This document shows, piece by piece, positions 1 to 9,980 of a stretch of DNA of 39,866 bases (positions are counted from its first letter, which is position 1; each line of letters starts with the position of its first letter). Source of the DNA: Oscillospiraceae bacterium (GTDB taxonomy: Bacteria > Bacillota > Clostridia > Oscillospirales > Oscillospiraceae); the NCBI GenBank assembly GCA_017406005.1, contig JAFQZI010000009.1, forward strand, positions 1 to 39,866, given 5' to 3'. Position numbers and translations under genes: made by a program. The notes below the pieces were generated by a model. It did no database searches. It saw nothing but the letters and a program-made list of their open reading frames with translations, and was not told the DNA's origin.

Positions 1-112
1 AGTAGTTGATATGGCTGTGATTTGTTGCGAAATGCCCTTTTGCAATGCGGAGCGGAATGCTGCTGAAGTCACTGCGAAAATGGGTGGTCGGAATAATCAT
101 TCTGTTGCACAT
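1..112 (-). CDS. Partial CDS at window edge, probable orotate phosphoribosyltransferase-like protein (N-terminus)
   Basis: Reading leftward from an ATG at 112, a frame of 37 codons stays open to the window edge. An in-frame stop lies just upstream, so translation must start at 112 or at the second Met (100). A GAGAAAGG stretch sits just before the first ATG and suits the Met at 100 better. The residues GHFATNHSHINYY-like near the edge resemble, from memory, the opening of Bacillota phosphoribosyltransferases of the PyrE type; that name is an inference from a short fragment. A minus-strand TATAAT at 175-170 could be its -10 box, although no good -35 box is visible. It is divergent from the ATPase operon. 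The rest of the gene lies outside the window. Confidence 0.5.
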   Translation of the reverse strand, partial: MCNRMIIPTTHFRSDFSSIPLRIAKGHFATNHSHINY

Positions 113-415
113 CCTTTCTCATTTTTCCTGTTTCGGAGCGAACTGCTGCGTCGCCTCCTGTTATTTAATATTATAACATATTCCCGGGTAATTCGTCGAG
201 GTTTTTTTCAGGATAATCGGAAAGAAGGAGCCATGAAATCCTGTAAATCATATAAACAATAGGTTGTTGTATAAATTCAATAGGAAATCTGAATACAAAA
301 AAGGGGATTTCAGATGATTTTTCCCTTGTGATTGACGGGAGGGTGTTGTATAATTTAACATCAGTGTTAATATTTTTACCGGATGGACCAAGATTGAAAA
401 ACAGGAGGTGTGCGA
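113..415. other. Intergenic region between the left-edge gene and the ATPase operon
   Basis: About 300 bases hold no convincing gene. They contain a possible minus-strand -10 box (170-175) for the left-edge gene, and the ATPase operon promoter at 326-354. The A+T-rich stretch 155-310 shows no hairpin with a T-tract. I see no riboswitch-like structure. Confidence 0.6.
326..354 (+). promoter_or_regulatory. Sigma-A-type promoter of the V-type ATPase operon
   Basis: TTGTGA at 326-331 and a perfect TATAAT at 349-354 are separated by exactly 17 bases. This gives a 5' leader of roughly 55 bases before the first subunit gene. A TTGACG at 332-337 is closer to the -35 consensus but only 11 bases from the -10, so it is unlikely to be the one used. 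Confidence 0.6.
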
Positions 416-730
416 ATGTCATTTGATGCAATAACGAGCATTGCACAGGCAGAAGATGCGGCAAAAGTTGCTGTTCAGTATGCAAGGGCACAGGCAAAAC
501 AGATGTTTGCCGATGCCGAAGCGGCGGGAAAAGCATCCATAGAGTCTTCCGTTGTCCGGGCGGAAAAAGAACTGGATGAGCTGAAGCAGAAAGCGGATGA
601 AAAATCCGTCAATGATGCAAAAAAGCTGCGCCGTGAGCTGGACACAAAAAAGGCTATTCTTCGTGCCGCAGCAGAGTCAAGGCTCGAAGCAGCTGCGACG
701 CTCGTGGCGGAAAGGATCGTGAACGGCTGA
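416..730 (+). CDS. V-type ATP synthase subunit H (peripheral stalk, NtpF/AhaH-like)
   Basis: A 104-residue, highly charged, Ala/Glu/Lys-rich protein with no membrane segment, predicted to be one long alpha-helical coiled coil. It is the first gene of a nine-subunit V/A-type ATPase operon. In this family the small coiled-coil subunit pairs with subunit E to form the peripheral stalk that holds the catalytic head against subunit I. The ATG at 416 is chosen over an in-frame GTG at 410 because AGGAGGTG (403-410) is correctly spaced for 416 and overlaps the GTG. Sequence is weakly conserved in this family, so the call rests on length, composition and position directly before subunit I. Translation of subunit I begins one base after its stop, implying coupling. 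Confidence 0.8.
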   Translation: MSFDAITSIAQAEDAAKVAVQYARAQAKQMFADAEAAGKASIESSVVRAEKELDELKQKADEKSVNDAKKLRRELDTKKAILRAAAESRLEAAATLVAERIVNG

Positions 731-731
731 G

Positions 732-2735
732 ATGGCGATTTTACAGATGAAACGGCTGACGCTGGCTGTAATTCGCAGCCAGAAGGAAGCGCTTCTGAAA
801 GAGCTGATCCGACATGGGTGCCTGGAAGTGGCAGAAATTGACGGGCTTGTGAAAGAATCTGAAATCGCATCTCTCGTAAAGAGCGAAGATTCAGACCTGA
901 TGAAGTATAAGCAGGCCTATGCTTCTTTGCAGCATGGCATTGATTTGCTGAATCGGTATGTGCCGAAGAAGTCACCGCTGCTTTCTGCTCAACCGGAGAT
1001 CAGTTCCGAGGAATTCCTTGATGAAACAGGGATGTGGGGCGCGGTTCAGTTTGCCCGGCAGATCGAAGAGAATGACGGGCGAATCAAGCGCATTTCAGCA
1101 GAGGAAAGCCGCCAGAGATCCGTGATTGAAAGCCTGAAGCCGTGGGCGGATCTGACCATGCCGCTTAACACGGATGGTACTGATTATGCCTCCGTTCTCC
1201 TTGGGATGATCCCTGCGAGAATCTCCCTGGAAGAAGTTGCTGCTGCAGTGGAAAAGGTCACGGATGAAGCACAGCTTTACAGCGTGAGTGATGACAAGTC
1301 ACAGCATTATGTCATGCTCATCGCTCTGCGGGAGAAGATGCCTGAGGTGCAGGAAGCAATTCGTGATTTCGGTTTCACGCCTGCTGCTGTTGCCGGGATG
1401 GATGGCTCTGCACGGGAGTGTATCGGTAAAGCGGAAGTGACGTTGAAAGAACTTGCGTCGGAGAAGCAGAGGCTTACGAAAGCGATCGAGGCGGAAGACG
1501 TTCGACGTGATGAGATGAAGCTTGCTGCCGACCGGATGGGTGCCAGAATCTCTATGGCAGAGGCGGAAGAAAAGCTCTTTGGAACGGAATCCGTTGTTCT
1601 GCTGGAAGGCTGGATGCCCGCCGAGCGGGAAGAAGAGCTCTCCCGCGTGTTTGAAGACTATACCTGCGCTTACGAAACACGTGACCCGACAGAAGAAGAG
1701 TACCCCGATGTGCCGGTTAAGCTCAAGAATAACCGCGTGACGGACGGTCTGAATATGGTGACGAATATGTATTCGCTCCCTGCCTACGGTACGGTTGATC
1801 CTAACCCGCTAATGGCGCCGTTCTTTATCGTCTTCTTTGGGCTGATGTTTGCGGATATCGGGTATGGCATTCTGATGATTTTAGCCGCACTTTTTGCGCT
1901 GGCAAAAATCAAACCGCAGGAAGGCTCCCTGTCCTTCTGCCGTTTGCTCCTCTGGGGCGGCATTGCCACGACGATTGCGGGATTCATGACGGGTTCCCTG
2001 TTCAGCGATGCTCCGAAGCAGATCTATGATGTGGTCTGCGCCAGCAAAGGGATTGAACCGACCTGGCAGGGGCTGCCGAGGCTCTTCAGCCCGACGGAAG
2101 ACAGTATCCTCGTCCTTGTGGGCTCCCTGATTCTCGGCTGGCTGCACCTGAACACAGGCATGGTGGTTTCTTTCGTCCAGAAGTGGAAGCGTGGCAACAA
2201 AGCAGATGCTGTCTGGGAGGAAGGTTCCTTGTGGGTTCTGCTGATCGGCGCCGTGATTTTCGCTCTGAAGAAGCTGAACATTCTTCCCGGTATCCCCAAT
2301 GTTGTTGCGATGGGCGCACTGATTATCGGCGTGCTGATGCTGCTTTTCGGTGCCGGCAGAAATGCAAAAGGGTTCGGCAAGGTTACGGCGGCATTTGGCT
2401 GTATCTACAACACGGCGACAGGCTGGTTTGGTGACATCCTCTCCTACTCCCGTATTATGGCTCTGATGCTGGCAGGCGGTGTCGTCGGTCAGGTGTTTAA
2501 CACGGTTGCTATTATGCCGGCGAAGAACGGAGGGATCAATGCTGTTACGGTTATCGCGTTTGTAGTGATCTTCCTTCTCGGGCATGCAATGAACTTCGGG
2601 CTTAACCTGTTGGGCTGCTATGTTCATGACCTCAGGCTGCAATGCCTTGAGTTCTTCGGCAAATTCTATCAGGACGGCGGAAAGCCGTTTAAACCGCTGA
2701 AACTGAGCGGTAAATATGTACGCGCAAAAAATTGA
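732..2735 (+). CDS. ntpI: V-type ATP synthase subunit I (membrane a-subunit)
   Basis: A 667-residue protein with the layout typical of subunit I. A soluble N-terminal half (about residues 1-330) has long charged helices that bind the peripheral stalks. The C-terminal half (about 340-640) holds seven or eight hydrophobic segments that form the ion half-channels facing the K rotor ring. The membrane part begins with a Pro-Asn-Pro-Leu-Met region and a Gly/Phe-rich first helix, then a conserved block around LSYSRIMALML, and ends in a long GHAMNFGLNLL-type helix, all characteristic of the family. It starts one base after the subunit H stop and depends on readthrough from the promoter at 326-354. 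Length matches the usual 640-670 residues. Confidence 0.95.
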   Translation: MAILQMKRLTLAVIRSQKEALLKELIRHGCLEVAEIDGLVKESEIASLVKSEDSDLMKYKQAYASLQHGIDLLNRYVPKKSPLLSAQPEISSEEFLDETGMWGAVQFARQIEENDGRIKRISAEESRQRSVIESLKPWADLTMPLNTDGTDYASVLLGMIPARISLEEVAAAVEKVTDEAQLYSVSDDKSQHYVMLIALREKMPEVQEAIRDFGFTPAAVAGMDGSARECIGKAEVTLKELASEKQRLTKAIEAEDVRRDEMKLAADRMGARISMAEAEEKLFGTESVVLLEGWMPAEREEELSRVFEDYTCAYETRDPTEEEYPDVPVKLKNNRVTDGLNMVTNMYSLPAYGTVDPNPLMAPFFIVFFGLMFADIGYGILMILAALFALAKIKPQEGSLSFCRLLLWGGIATTIAGFMTGSLFSDAPKQIYDVVCASKGIEPTWQGLPRLFSPTEDSILVLVGSLILGWLHLNTGMVVSFVQKWKRGNKADAVWEEGSLWVLLIGAVIFALKKLNILPGIPNVVAMGALIIGVLMLLFGAGRNAKGFGKVTAAFGCIYNTATGWFGDILSYSRIMALMLAGGVVGQVFNTVAIMPAKNGGINAVTVIAFVVIFLLGHAMNFGLNLLGCYVHDLRLQCLEFFGKFYQDGGKPFKPLKLSGKYVRAKN

Positions 2736-2768
2736 AGAAATAAAAATTTATCATAATTGGAGGACTAA

Positions 2769-3242
<474 letters not shown>

Positions 3243-3267
3243 GAGACCCGAGTTTGTGAGGTAGCTT

Positions 3268-3852
3268 ATGAAAGGCACTGAAAAAATAATCGCGCATATT
3301 CAGGCCGATGCAAAAGCGCAGGCCGACGCGATACTCGCTCAGGCTGAGCAGCAGTGCGCGGGTATCCGGGAGGATTACGATAAAAAAGCAAAAGAGGCCT
3401 ATGCGGAAAAAATCAGAGCCGGTGTAAAGGCTTGTGAAGACCTTTCAGAGAGCAAGAGCAGAATTGCACAGATGGAAAGCAAAAAAAGTGTCCTTGCCCT
3501 CAAACAGGAAATGGTTTCGGAAGCCTTTGCCAAGGCGAAAGACATTGTTCTTGCCATGCCTGCTGAAAAGTACTGTGCGTTTCTTGCAAAGCTGGCAGTG
3601 CAGTCCGCACCGGATGGAGAAGGGCAGATTGTTCTCAATGCTTCCGATAGGAAGAACTATGGCGAAGCTGTGGTAAAGCAGGCAAATGACGCTCTCGGCG
3701 GAAAGCTGACGCTCTCTTCCGAGACAGGTGATTTTGCAGGAGGGCTGATTGTCCGCAACGGAGCTGTTGAAGTCAACAATACTCTGGAGCTTCTGATAGA
3801 TCTTTGCCGCGGCGATATGGCTGCAGAGGTTGCAAAGATTCTGTTCGGATGA
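3268..3852 (+). CDS. ntpE: V-type ATP synthase subunit E (peripheral stalk)
   Basis: A 194-residue soluble protein. The first 80 or so residues are a charged, Ala/Gln/Glu/Lys-rich helix that would form the coiled coil with subunit H. The C-terminal 100 residues form the globular part that caps the A3B3 head; its GGLIVRNGAVEVNNTLELL block, near the C-terminus, is the family's most recognisable stretch. Length and position between K and C match the ntp/aha operon order. The start ATG follows a GTGAGGTAG Shine-Dalgarno-like stretch. Stop and next start are 25 bases apart. Confidence 0.92.
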   Translation: MKGTEKIIAHIQADAKAQADAILAQAEQQCAGIREDYDKKAKEAYAEKIRAGVKACEDLSESKSRIAQMESKKSVLALKQEMVSEAFAKAKDIVLAMPAEKYCAFLAKLAVQSAPDGEGQIVLNASDRKNYGEAVVKQANDALGGKLTLSSETGDFAGGLIVRNGAVEVNNTLELLIDLCRGDMAAEVAKILFG

Positions 3853-3877
3853 TCGTCCCGAAAAGGGAGGGAAAACA

Positions 3878-4870
3878 TTGCTTAAAAAGAAAGAATCATA
3901 CCTCTGTCTTTCGGCGATGCTCCGTGCAAGAGAGCCGAAGCTTCTGAATGCGGATAAAGCGTCACGTATGTTGGATGCTTCTTCCTTTGAGGAAGCGGCC
4001 AAACTCCTGACGGATTGCGGTTACGATGATATGTCGCAAATGCGTACTTCCGAGATTGAGCAGGCTCTTTCGGATCACAGAAAAGAGATCTTTGACGAGA
4101 TTGAAAGGCTTTCTCCCGATAAGATCATACCGGAACTGTTCCGTATGAAGTATGATTACCACAATGCAAAGGTAATCCTGAAGGCGGAAGCAATGGAAAC
4201 AAAGTCAGATCATTTGCTTTCCGATGCGGGCAGAATTTCTCCTGCCCTGCTGAAAGGGCTGTACCACGAAGAAAAATACAGCTCTATGCCGGGTGGACTC
4301 GGAAAGGCAATGGAAGAGGCAGCATCTGTTCTTGCCAGGACCTCAAATCCCCAGCAGGCGGACTTCGTGCTGGATAAAGCGTATTTTGCCGAGTTTACCG
4401 AAGCGGCAAAACAGTCCGGTAACTCTTTCCTGCAGGGCTACGGAAAGCTCCTGATCGACGCTGCCAACCTGAAAAGTACTGTGCGTACCTTGCGAATGGG
4501 AAAGGACAGGGATTTCCTTCGGGATGTTCTGATTCCCGGCGGCAGTGTCAGCACAGACAGGCTTCTTTCCGCCTCGGATAAAGATGCACTTGCATCTCTC
4601 TTTGCCTCTTCGGAGCTGGAGAAGGCTGCGGCCCTCGGCGCAGATGCGTTGGACGGAGGTACACTTACAGCTTTTGAACGCGCATGCGATAATGCGGTGA
4701 ATACCTACCTCGGCAAGGCAAAGCTGGTAAGCTTCGGCAGTGAACCGATGACGGCATATCTTGCCGCAGTAGAAAACGAGATTACTGCCGTGCGTATGAT
4801 TTTAACCGGGCGTCTTGCAGGGGTGAAGAGCGAAGCAATTCGGGAAAGGCTGCGTGATCTGTATGCTTAA
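3878..4870 (+). CDS. ntpC: V-type ATP synthase subunit C (rotor-c-ring coupler)
   Basis: A 330-residue soluble, mostly helical protein of the V-ATPase C/d family, which forms the funnel joining the D/F central shaft to the K ring. The TTG at 3878 is chosen because GGGAGGG (3865-3871) is optimally spaced six bases ahead. The frame extends upstream with an ATG at 3830, but this would overlap the end of subunit E and has no Shine-Dalgarno. The N-terminal YLCLSAMLRARE block and the later NLKSTVRTLRMGKDRDFL region fit the family, where repeated helical bundles carry a basic R-x-x-R-type stretch. Its end overlaps the start of subunit F by eight bases, so the two are likely translationally coupled. 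Confidence 0.9.
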   Translation: MLKKKESYLCLSAMLRAREPKLLNADKASRMLDASSFEEAAKLLTDCGYDDMSQMRTSEIEQALSDHRKEIFDEIERLSPDKIIPELFRMKYDYHNAKVILKAEAMETKSDHLLSDAGRISPALLKGLYHEEKYSSMPGGLGKAMEEAASVLARTSNPQQADFVLDKAYFAEFTEAAKQSGNSFLQGYGKLLIDAANLKSTVRTLRMGKDRDFLRDVLIPGGSVSTDRLLSASDKDALASLFASSELEKAAALGADALDGGTLTAFERACDNAVNTYLGKAKLVSFGSEPMTAYLAAVENEITAVRMILTGRLAGVKSEAIRERLRDLYA

Positions 4871-5183
4871 AATTGCGGTTATAGGCAGCGCCCAGACTGT
4901 GATGGGCTTTAAAGCACTCGGTCTTGAAGCTTGTCCTGCTGCTACGGCAGAAGAAGCACGTGAGGCACTGAAGCGGCTTACGGCGGAAGACAGTGAATAT
5001 GCAATTATCTATATAGAAGAAAATCTCTCTGTACAGTTAAAGTCGGAAATTGACAAGTTCAAAGACAGCCCTACTCCGGCAATCATTCTGATTCCTGGGA
5101 GGGACGGGTCTTCCGGCCTTGGCCTTTCAGCATTGAAAGCTGCTGTAGAGCGTGCAGTGGGAACGAATATCTTAGGAGATTAA
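4863..5183 (+). CDS. ntpG: V-type ATP synthase subunit F (central shaft)
   Basis: A 106-residue protein (called NtpG in Enterococcus, subunit F or AtpF elsewhere) that binds subunit D in the central rotor shaft. Its start, [20 protein letters not shown], is the classic Rossmann-like opening of the family. The ATG at 4863 is preferred over an in-frame GTG at 4854 because it matches the family N-terminus. The likely Shine-Dalgarno GGAAAGG (4843-4849) is a little far at 13 bases, as often happens when translation is coupled to an upstream gene. It overlaps the 3' end of subunit C. The usual length is 98-110 residues. Confidence 0.93.
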   Translation: MLKIAVIGSAQTVMGFKALGLEACPAATAEEAREALKRLTAEDSEYAIIYIEENLSVQLKSEIDKFKDSPTPAIILIPGRDGSSGLGLSALKAAVERAVGTNILGD

Positions 5184-5196
5184 GGAGTATTACCAT

Positions 5197-6966
5197 ATGA
5201 GCGGAACGATAACAAAAGTCTCAGGCCCGCTTGTCGTTGCGAAGGGGCTGGCTGACGCAAACGTCTCCGATGTTGTGCGTGTCGGTTCCCAGCATCTGAT
5301 TGGCGAAATCCTGAATATGACCGGGGACAATGCTTCCATCCAGGTTTATGAAGAGACCTCCGGTCTCGGACCCGGCGCAGAAGTGTTCACCACCGGAATG
5401 CCGATGTCCGTGGAACTCGGGCCCGGCATGCTTGATAATATCTACGATGGTATCCAGCGGCCGCTGCCGGAAATGCGCCGCCTCTCGGGTGACTGTATTG
5501 CAAGAGGCATCGATGTTCCGGCACTTGACCGTCAGAAGATGTGGAAGTTTGTTCCGGTAGCCAAACCTGGAGACGATGTAATCCCCGGAGACGTGCTTGG
5601 CACGGTTCAGGAGACTACTGCCATCCTTCATAAGATCATGGTCCCCTACGGCATAGCGGGCAAAGTAAAAAGCATTATTGAAGAGAGCGAACATACCGTA
5701 ACGGATGTGATTGCTGTTGTCACGGATGAAAAGGGTGTTGATCATGAGCTCACGATGATCCAGCGCTGGCCGGTCAGAATTGCAAGGCCTTATGCCAGAA
5801 AATTTGTCCCGAGCCGCCCGATGAACAGCGGCCAGAGAATTGTCGATACCATGTTCCCCATTGCCAAGGGCGGCACGGCTGCAGTTCCGGGCCCCTTCGG
5901 ATCGGGAAAAACGGTTGTCCAGCATCAGCTCGCAAAATGGTCGGATGTGGACATTGTCGTTTACATCGGTTGCGGCGAACGCGGCAATGAGATGACAGAC
6001 GTTCTGATGGAGTTCCCTGAATTGAAAGACCCGCGCAACGGAGAACCCCTGATGAAGAGAACGGTTCTGATTGCCAACACCTCCGATATGCCGGTGGCAG
6101 CGCGTGAGGCTTCCATTTACACCGGTATTACCATTGCGGAATACTTCCGCGATCAGGGATATGATGTTGCTGTTCTGGCTGACTCTACATCCCGCTGGGC
6201 AGAAGCTCTTCGTGAAATGTCCGGCCGTTTGGAAGAGATGCCCGGTGAAGAAGGTTATCCGGCTTACCTCGCTTCCCGTCTGGCCCAGTTCTACGAGCGT
6301 GCCGGCGTTGTCGGATGCCTTGGCTCGGATGACCGTCAGGGTTCTGTTACGGCGATCGGGGCTGTTTCCCCTCCGGGCGGCGATATTTCCGAACCGGTAT
6401 CCCAGGCAACCATGCGTATCGTCAAGGTTTTCTGGGCGCTTGATTCCAGCCTTGCCTATGCCCGTCACTTCCCGGCAATCAACTGGCTTACCTCGTATTC
6501 TCTCTATCTTGATACCCTGGCACCGTGGTATACCTCACAGTTCGGTGAATCCTACATGAAAAACCGTGAAAAGGCAATGCATATTCTGCAGGAAGAAAGT
6601 GAACTGCAGGAGATTGTCCGCCTTGTTGGCCAGGATGCCCTTTCCGCAACCGACCGTCTCACGATGGAGACGGCCAAGATGATCCGTGAAGACTTCCTGC
6701 AGCAGAATGCTTTCGTTGATGAAGACGCTTATTCATCCTATGCAAAGCAGTTCCGTCTGCTCGACCTTGTTTTGAAGTACGATGTTTTTTGCCGTGAAGC
6801 TCTCAAGCAGGAACCGGATCTGGATGCACTCTTTACCGTTCCCAGCAGAGAAAAAATCGGACGTGCAAAAATGGCAAATGCCGCAACCTTCGAAGCGGAT
6901 TACAGTGCCATTGAGAAGGAAATGGAAGCAGAGATTAATGCAGTGGCAGCAGGAGGGAGTAACTGA
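5197..6966 (+). CDS. ntpA: V-type ATP synthase catalytic subunit A
   Basis: A 589-residue catalytic subunit that hydrolyses or makes ATP in the A3B3 head. An N-terminal beta-barrel is followed by the inserted 'non-homologous region' (about 110-200) that distinguishes subunit A from F-type beta. The P-loop GPFGSGKT lies at 232-239, then the catalytic GERGNEM block around 260-266, and the [38 protein letters not shown]-type stretch that is nearly invariant in the family. Length is the usual 585-600. An AAGGAGT Shine-Dalgarno precedes the start. Its TGA overlaps the ATG of subunit B by one base, so A and B should be made in equal amounts. Confidence 0.98.
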   Translation: MSGTITKVSGPLVVAKGLADANVSDVVRVGSQHLIGEILNMTGDNASIQVYEETSGLGPGAEVFTTGMPMSVELGPGMLDNIYDGIQRPLPEMRRLSGDCIARGIDVPALDRQKMWKFVPVAKPGDDVIPGDVLGTVQETTAILHKIMVPYGIAGKVKSIIEESEHTVTDVIAVVTDEKGVDHELTMIQRWPVRIARPYARKFVPSRPMNSGQRIVDTMFPIAKGGTAAVPGPFGSGKTVVQHQLAKWSDVDIVVYIGCGERGNEMTDVLMEFPELKDPRNGEPLMKRTVLIANTSDMPVAAREASIYTGITIAEYFRDQGYDVAVLADSTSRWAEALREMSGRLEEMPGEEGYPAYLASRLAQFYERAGVVGCLGSDDRQGSVTAIGAVSPPGGDISEPVSQATMRIVKVFWALDSSLAYARHFPAINWLTSYSLYLDTLAPWYTSQFGESYMKNREKAMHILQEESELQEIVRLVGQDALSATDRLTMETAKMIREDFLQQNAFVDEDAYSSYAKQFRLLDLVLKYDVFCREALKQEPDLDALFTVPSREKIGRAKMANAATFEADYSAIEKEMEAEINAVAAGGSN

Positions 6967-8339
6967 TGATTAAAGAGTATAAGACCATAAGAGAAATCGC
7001 AAGCCCCCTGATGATCGTTGACGGCGTTGAAAACGTAACGTATGACGAGCTTGGCGAACTGGAACTGCCCAATGGTCAGGTCCGCCGCTGCAAAGTGCTT
7101 GAAGTGGAAGGCAGAAAAGCTGTTGTTCAGCTCTTTGAATCCGCTCAGGGCATCAACCTCGCGGAGACCAAAGTGCGTTTCCTCGGTCACCCGCAGCAGC
7201 TCGCTGTTTCGGAAGATATGCTCGGCCGTGTCTTTAACGGTATGGGCAACCCGATTGACGGTGGTCCGGAAATTCTTGCCGATGCCCACATGGACATCAA
7301 TGGCCTTCCGATGAACCCGGCTGCCCGCGCCTACCCTGCAGAATTCATTCAGACCGGTGTTTCCGCAATCGACGGGTTGAATACCCTCGTCCGTGGTCAG
7401 AAGCTTCCGATCTTCTCCGGCTCCGGTCTTCCGCATGCAGCACTTGCAGCACAGATCGCCCGACAGGCTCGAGTTCTTGGGGACAATGAGACCTTCGCCG
7501 TCGTCTTCGCAGCTATCGGTATTACGTTTGAAGAATCGGAATACTTTGTCAGCGAGTTCCGCAGAACCGGCGCTATCGAAAGAACGGTCGTCTTCTCCAA
7601 CCTGGCAAACGACCCTGCTGTTGAGCGTATCGCCACACCGCGTATGGCGCTCACGGCTGCGGAATACCTTGCCTTTGAAAAAGACATGCAGGTTCTTGTT
7701 ATCCTGACGGATATCACGAACTATGCCGAAGCTCTCCGTGAAGTTTCTGCAGCAAAGAAAGAAGTTCCCGGACGCCGCGGCTATCCCGGCTACCTCTATA
7801 CCGACCTTGCCACCATGTATGAACGCGCCGGCAGACGCCAGGGGAAGAAGGGCTCCATCACCATGCTCCCGATCCTCACCATGCCCGAAGATGACAAGAC
7901 GCACCCGATCCCTGACCTGACCGGTTACATCACCGAAGGCCAGATCATTCTCTCTCGTGAACTCCACCGCAAGGGCATCGTTCCTCCGGTCGATGTGCTT
8001 CCGTCCCTTTCCCGTCTGAAGGATAAGGGCATCGGCACCGGCAAGACCCGTGAAGACCATGCCGGTACCATGAACCAGCTCTTTGCGGCATATTCCCGCG
8101 GCAAAGATGCAAAGGAACTCATGACGATCCTTGGCGAAGCTGCCCTCACGGAAGATGACCTGCTTTATGCAAAATTTGCGGAAGAGTTTGAAAAAGTGTA
8201 TGTCGGCCAGGGCAACAGCACCAACCGCACCATCGAGGAGACCCTCAACATCGGCTGGGATCTGCTCAGCATTCTTCCTGTCCGTGAACTGAAGAGAATC
8301 AAGCCGGAATACATCGAGAAGTATCTTCCCAAAAAGTAA
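6966..8339 (+). CDS. ntpB: V-type ATP synthase subunit B (non-catalytic head subunit)
   Basis: A 457-residue subunit that alternates with A in the head and contributes an arginine to each catalytic site. It lacks a P-loop: the corresponding position reads [10 protein letters not shown], which is diagnostic of V-type B rather than A. The block [18 protein letters not shown] and the following [23 protein letters not shown] region are strongly conserved. Length is the usual 455-470. The start overlaps the stop of subunit A (TGATG), with GGAGGGAG ahead of it in the end of the A gene. It is followed after 15 bases by subunit D. Confidence 0.98.
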   Translation: MIKEYKTIREIASPLMIVDGVENVTYDELGELELPNGQVRRCKVLEVEGRKAVVQLFESAQGINLAETKVRFLGHPQQLAVSEDMLGRVFNGMGNPIDGGPEILADAHMDINGLPMNPAARAYPAEFIQTGVSAIDGLNTLVRGQKLPIFSGSGLPHAALAAQIARQARVLGDNETFAVVFAAIGITFEESEYFVSEFRRTGAIERTVVFSNLANDPAVERIATPRMALTAAEYLAFEKDMQVLVILTDITNYAEALREVSAAKKEVPGRRGYPGYLYTDLATMYERAGRRQGKKGSITMLPILTMPEDDKTHPIPDLTGYITEGQIILSRELHRKGIVPPVDVLPSLSRLKDKGIGTGKTREDHAGTMNQLFAAYSRGKDAKELMTILGEAALTEDDLLYAKFAEEFEKVYVGQGNSTNRTIEETLNIGWDLLSILPVRELKRIKPEYIEKYLPKK

Positions 8340-8354
8340 GGAGGGGGAAAAGCA

Positions 8355-9008
8355 ATGGCATCAACTGCTATAACCCCGACCAGAATGGTGCTCAATCAGC
8401 TCAAGGGCCGTCTGAAAACTGCCCGCCGCGGGCATAAGCTCCTGAAAGACAAACGCGATGAGCTGATGCGCCAGTTTATGGAAGTCATTAAACAGAATAA
8501 AGCTCTGCGCACACGTGTGGAAGAAGGGTTGACGGCTGCTTTTGCCTCCCTTCAAGTTGCCTCTTCGATCATGTCGCCCGAGATGCTGGAGCAGTCGCTT
8601 CTGTATCCGCGCCAAAGCGTTGAGCTCAGCGTGAAGTACAAAAATATCATGAGCGTCAATGTCCCGGAGTACAGTTTTACCACGAAGAACAACGACCCGT
8701 CGGAAATCTACCCTTACGGTTTTGCGCAGACTTCCGGTGAACTCGATGACGCGCTGGAACAGCTGGCAAAGGTCTTTAATGATATGCTGGAGCTTGCAGA
8801 AGTGGAAAAAACCATGCAGCTTCTCGCTGAAGAAATCGAAAAAACCCGCCGCCGCGTCAATGCTCTCGAGTATTCCACCATTCCTTCTCTGGAAGAAAAT
8901 ATCAAGTATATCACGATGAAGCTTGCCGAGAACGAGAATGCAACCAAGGTTCGTCTCCTCAAGGTCAAGGATATGGTCCTCCAGAAAGCGCACAATTTTA
9001 CGTATTAA
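8355..9008 (+). CDS. ntpD: V-type ATP synthase subunit D (central shaft)
   Basis: A 217-residue protein whose N- and C-terminal helices form the long antiparallel coiled coil that rotates inside the A3B3 head. The N-terminal P-T-R-M-x-L-x-x-L-K-x-R-L-x-x-A-x-x-G-H-K-L-L-K-D-K-R-D-E-L block is the family hallmark and is intact. The C-terminal helix includes the TRRRVNALEY segment, also typical. It is preceded by AAGGAGGGGG and is the last gene of the operon: a strong hairpin follows 14 bases after the stop. The E. hirae ntpH and ntpJ genes, which flank D there, have no counterpart here. Confidence 0.96.
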   Translation: MASTAITPTRMVLNQLKGRLKTARRGHKLLKDKRDELMRQFMEVIKQNKALRTRVEEGLTAAFASLQVASSIMSPEMLEQSLLYPRQSVELSVKYKNIMSVNVPEYSFTTKNNDPSEIYPYGFAQTSGELDDALEQLAKVFNDMLELAEVEKTMQLLAEEIEKTRRRVNALEYSTIPSLEENIKYITMKLAENENATKVRLLKVKDMVLQKAHNFTY

Positions 9009-9022
9009 GTGCTTATAATGCA

Positions 9023-9058
9023 GCAATCGCCGGTCTGAAAAAGATCGGCGATTGCTTT
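9023..9058 (+). terminator. Intrinsic terminator of the ATPase operon
   Basis: A 13-bp stem, GCAATCGCCGGTC pairing with GATCGGCGATTGC (one G-U pair) around a ten-base loop, is followed by a short TTT run. It sits 14 bases after the subunit D stop codon. Confidence 0.75.
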
Positions 9059-9102
9059 ACCCATCGCGGCAGATATAGTTCTTTGTCATGCCTCCCGTGT
9101 TA

Positions 9103-9130
9103 TTGACAGGAGGATGGTTTATGATAAAAT
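9103..9130 (+). promoter_or_regulatory. Promoter of the methyltransferase gene
   Basis: A perfect TTGACA (9103-9108) and TAAAAT (9125-9130) are spaced by 16 bases. They lie about 45 bases before the GTG start of the next gene and after the ATPase terminator. Confidence 0.75.
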
Positions 9131-9175
9131 GATCTTGATAAAGGAAGGTTTATACGCTGATATAGAGGTGATGTT

Positions 9176-9931
9176 GTGAATATTACGCAGACCTTTTATG
9201 ATAATATGGCAAATCAGTATGACAAGCTGTTTCTGGATTGGCAATCCACCACCAGGGAACAGGCAGTAATTCTGGACAGGATATTTACTGAATATGGTTT
9301 TGATCGTACTGCACAGGTTCTCGATTGTGCCTGTGGGATCGGGACGCAGGCAATAGGGCTGGCATCCCTCGGGTATCGAATAACCGCATCGGATATCAGT
9401 GATGGGGAACTGGCAGAAGCAAAAGAACGTGCTGAGAAAAACGCCGTGCAGATTCACTTTGAACACGCTGATTTCTGCGCCTTGTCGGACACCTTCTCGA
9501 AGCAGTTTGATATCGTGATTGCGATGGATAATGCTCTGCCGCATATGCTTTCCGGTGAGGCTCTGAAAAAGGCTGTCACTAGCATCGCAGCACAGACGAA
9601 GCCTGGCGGCATCATTGTCGCCAGCATCCGGGATTACGATAGTCTTCTGGTAGGAAAACCGCCTTATTCTCCGCCTTACATTCATAAGACGGAAAAAGGC
9701 CAGAGAGTTTCTTTTCAGACCTGGGTATGGAAAGAAGAAAACTATCATCTGACGCAGTATATCATTAACGATGAGGACTTGCTTCAGATCAGCAAGTTCG
9801 AGTGTGAATACAGAGCAACTCGCAGAGAGGAATTAACAAAGCTGTTTCTCGCGGTCGGCTGTACCGATGTGGTTTGGAAGTTCCCGGAGGAAACAGACTT
9901 TTATCAGCCGATTGTAGTGGCAAGAAAGTGA
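9176..9931 (+). CDS. Class I SAM-dependent methyltransferase
   Basis: A 251-residue soluble protein. The AdoMet-binding motif I is VLDCACGIGTQAIGLA (about residues 48-63), followed by motif II ITASDISDGEL, which places the acidic residue that holds the ribose. IVIAMDNALPHML acts as motif IV. The opening FYDNMANQYDKLF and the later FECEYRATRREELTKLFLAVGC stretch resemble glycine/sarcosine N-methyltransferase-like and other small-molecule methyltransferases, but the substrate cannot be read from the sequence. The GTG start is supported by TAGAGGTGATG directly upstream. It has its own promoter (9103-9130) and appears to be a single-gene unit. No terminator with a T-tract was seen right after it. 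Confidence 0.85.
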   Translation: MNITQTFYDNMANQYDKLFLDWQSTTREQAVILDRIFTEYGFDRTAQVLDCACGIGTQAIGLASLGYRITASDISDGELAEAKERAEKNAVQIHFEHADFCALSDTFSKQFDIVIAMDNALPHMLSGEALKKAVTSIAAQTKPGGIIVASIRDYDSLLVGKPPYSPPYIHKTEKGQRVSFQTWVWKEENYHLTQYIINDEDLLQISKFECEYRATRREELTKLFLAVGCTDVVWKFPEETDFYQPIVVARK

Positions 9932-9980
9932 CTGATTTCAGTTTAACTGTTTCCTTAATAGGTGATCTGCTGTCGGCTGG

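Noticed and set aside
11-262. Plus-strand frame of 83 codons and a nine-codon micro-frame at 233-262
   Set aside because: No family likeness; it opposes the better-supported minus-strand gene at 1-112. AAGGAG before the ATG at 233 is only two bases away, too close for initiation.
332-354. TTGACG-TATAAT as ATPase operon promoter
   Set aside because: Spacer is only 11 bases; TTGTGA at 326-331 with 17 bases is preferred.
5221-6468. Long minus-strand frame (415 codons) opposite ATPase subunit A, and another at 6900-8060 opposite A/B
   Set aside because: Both are antisense shadows of highly conserved genes with biased codons; no Shine-Dalgarno or domain.
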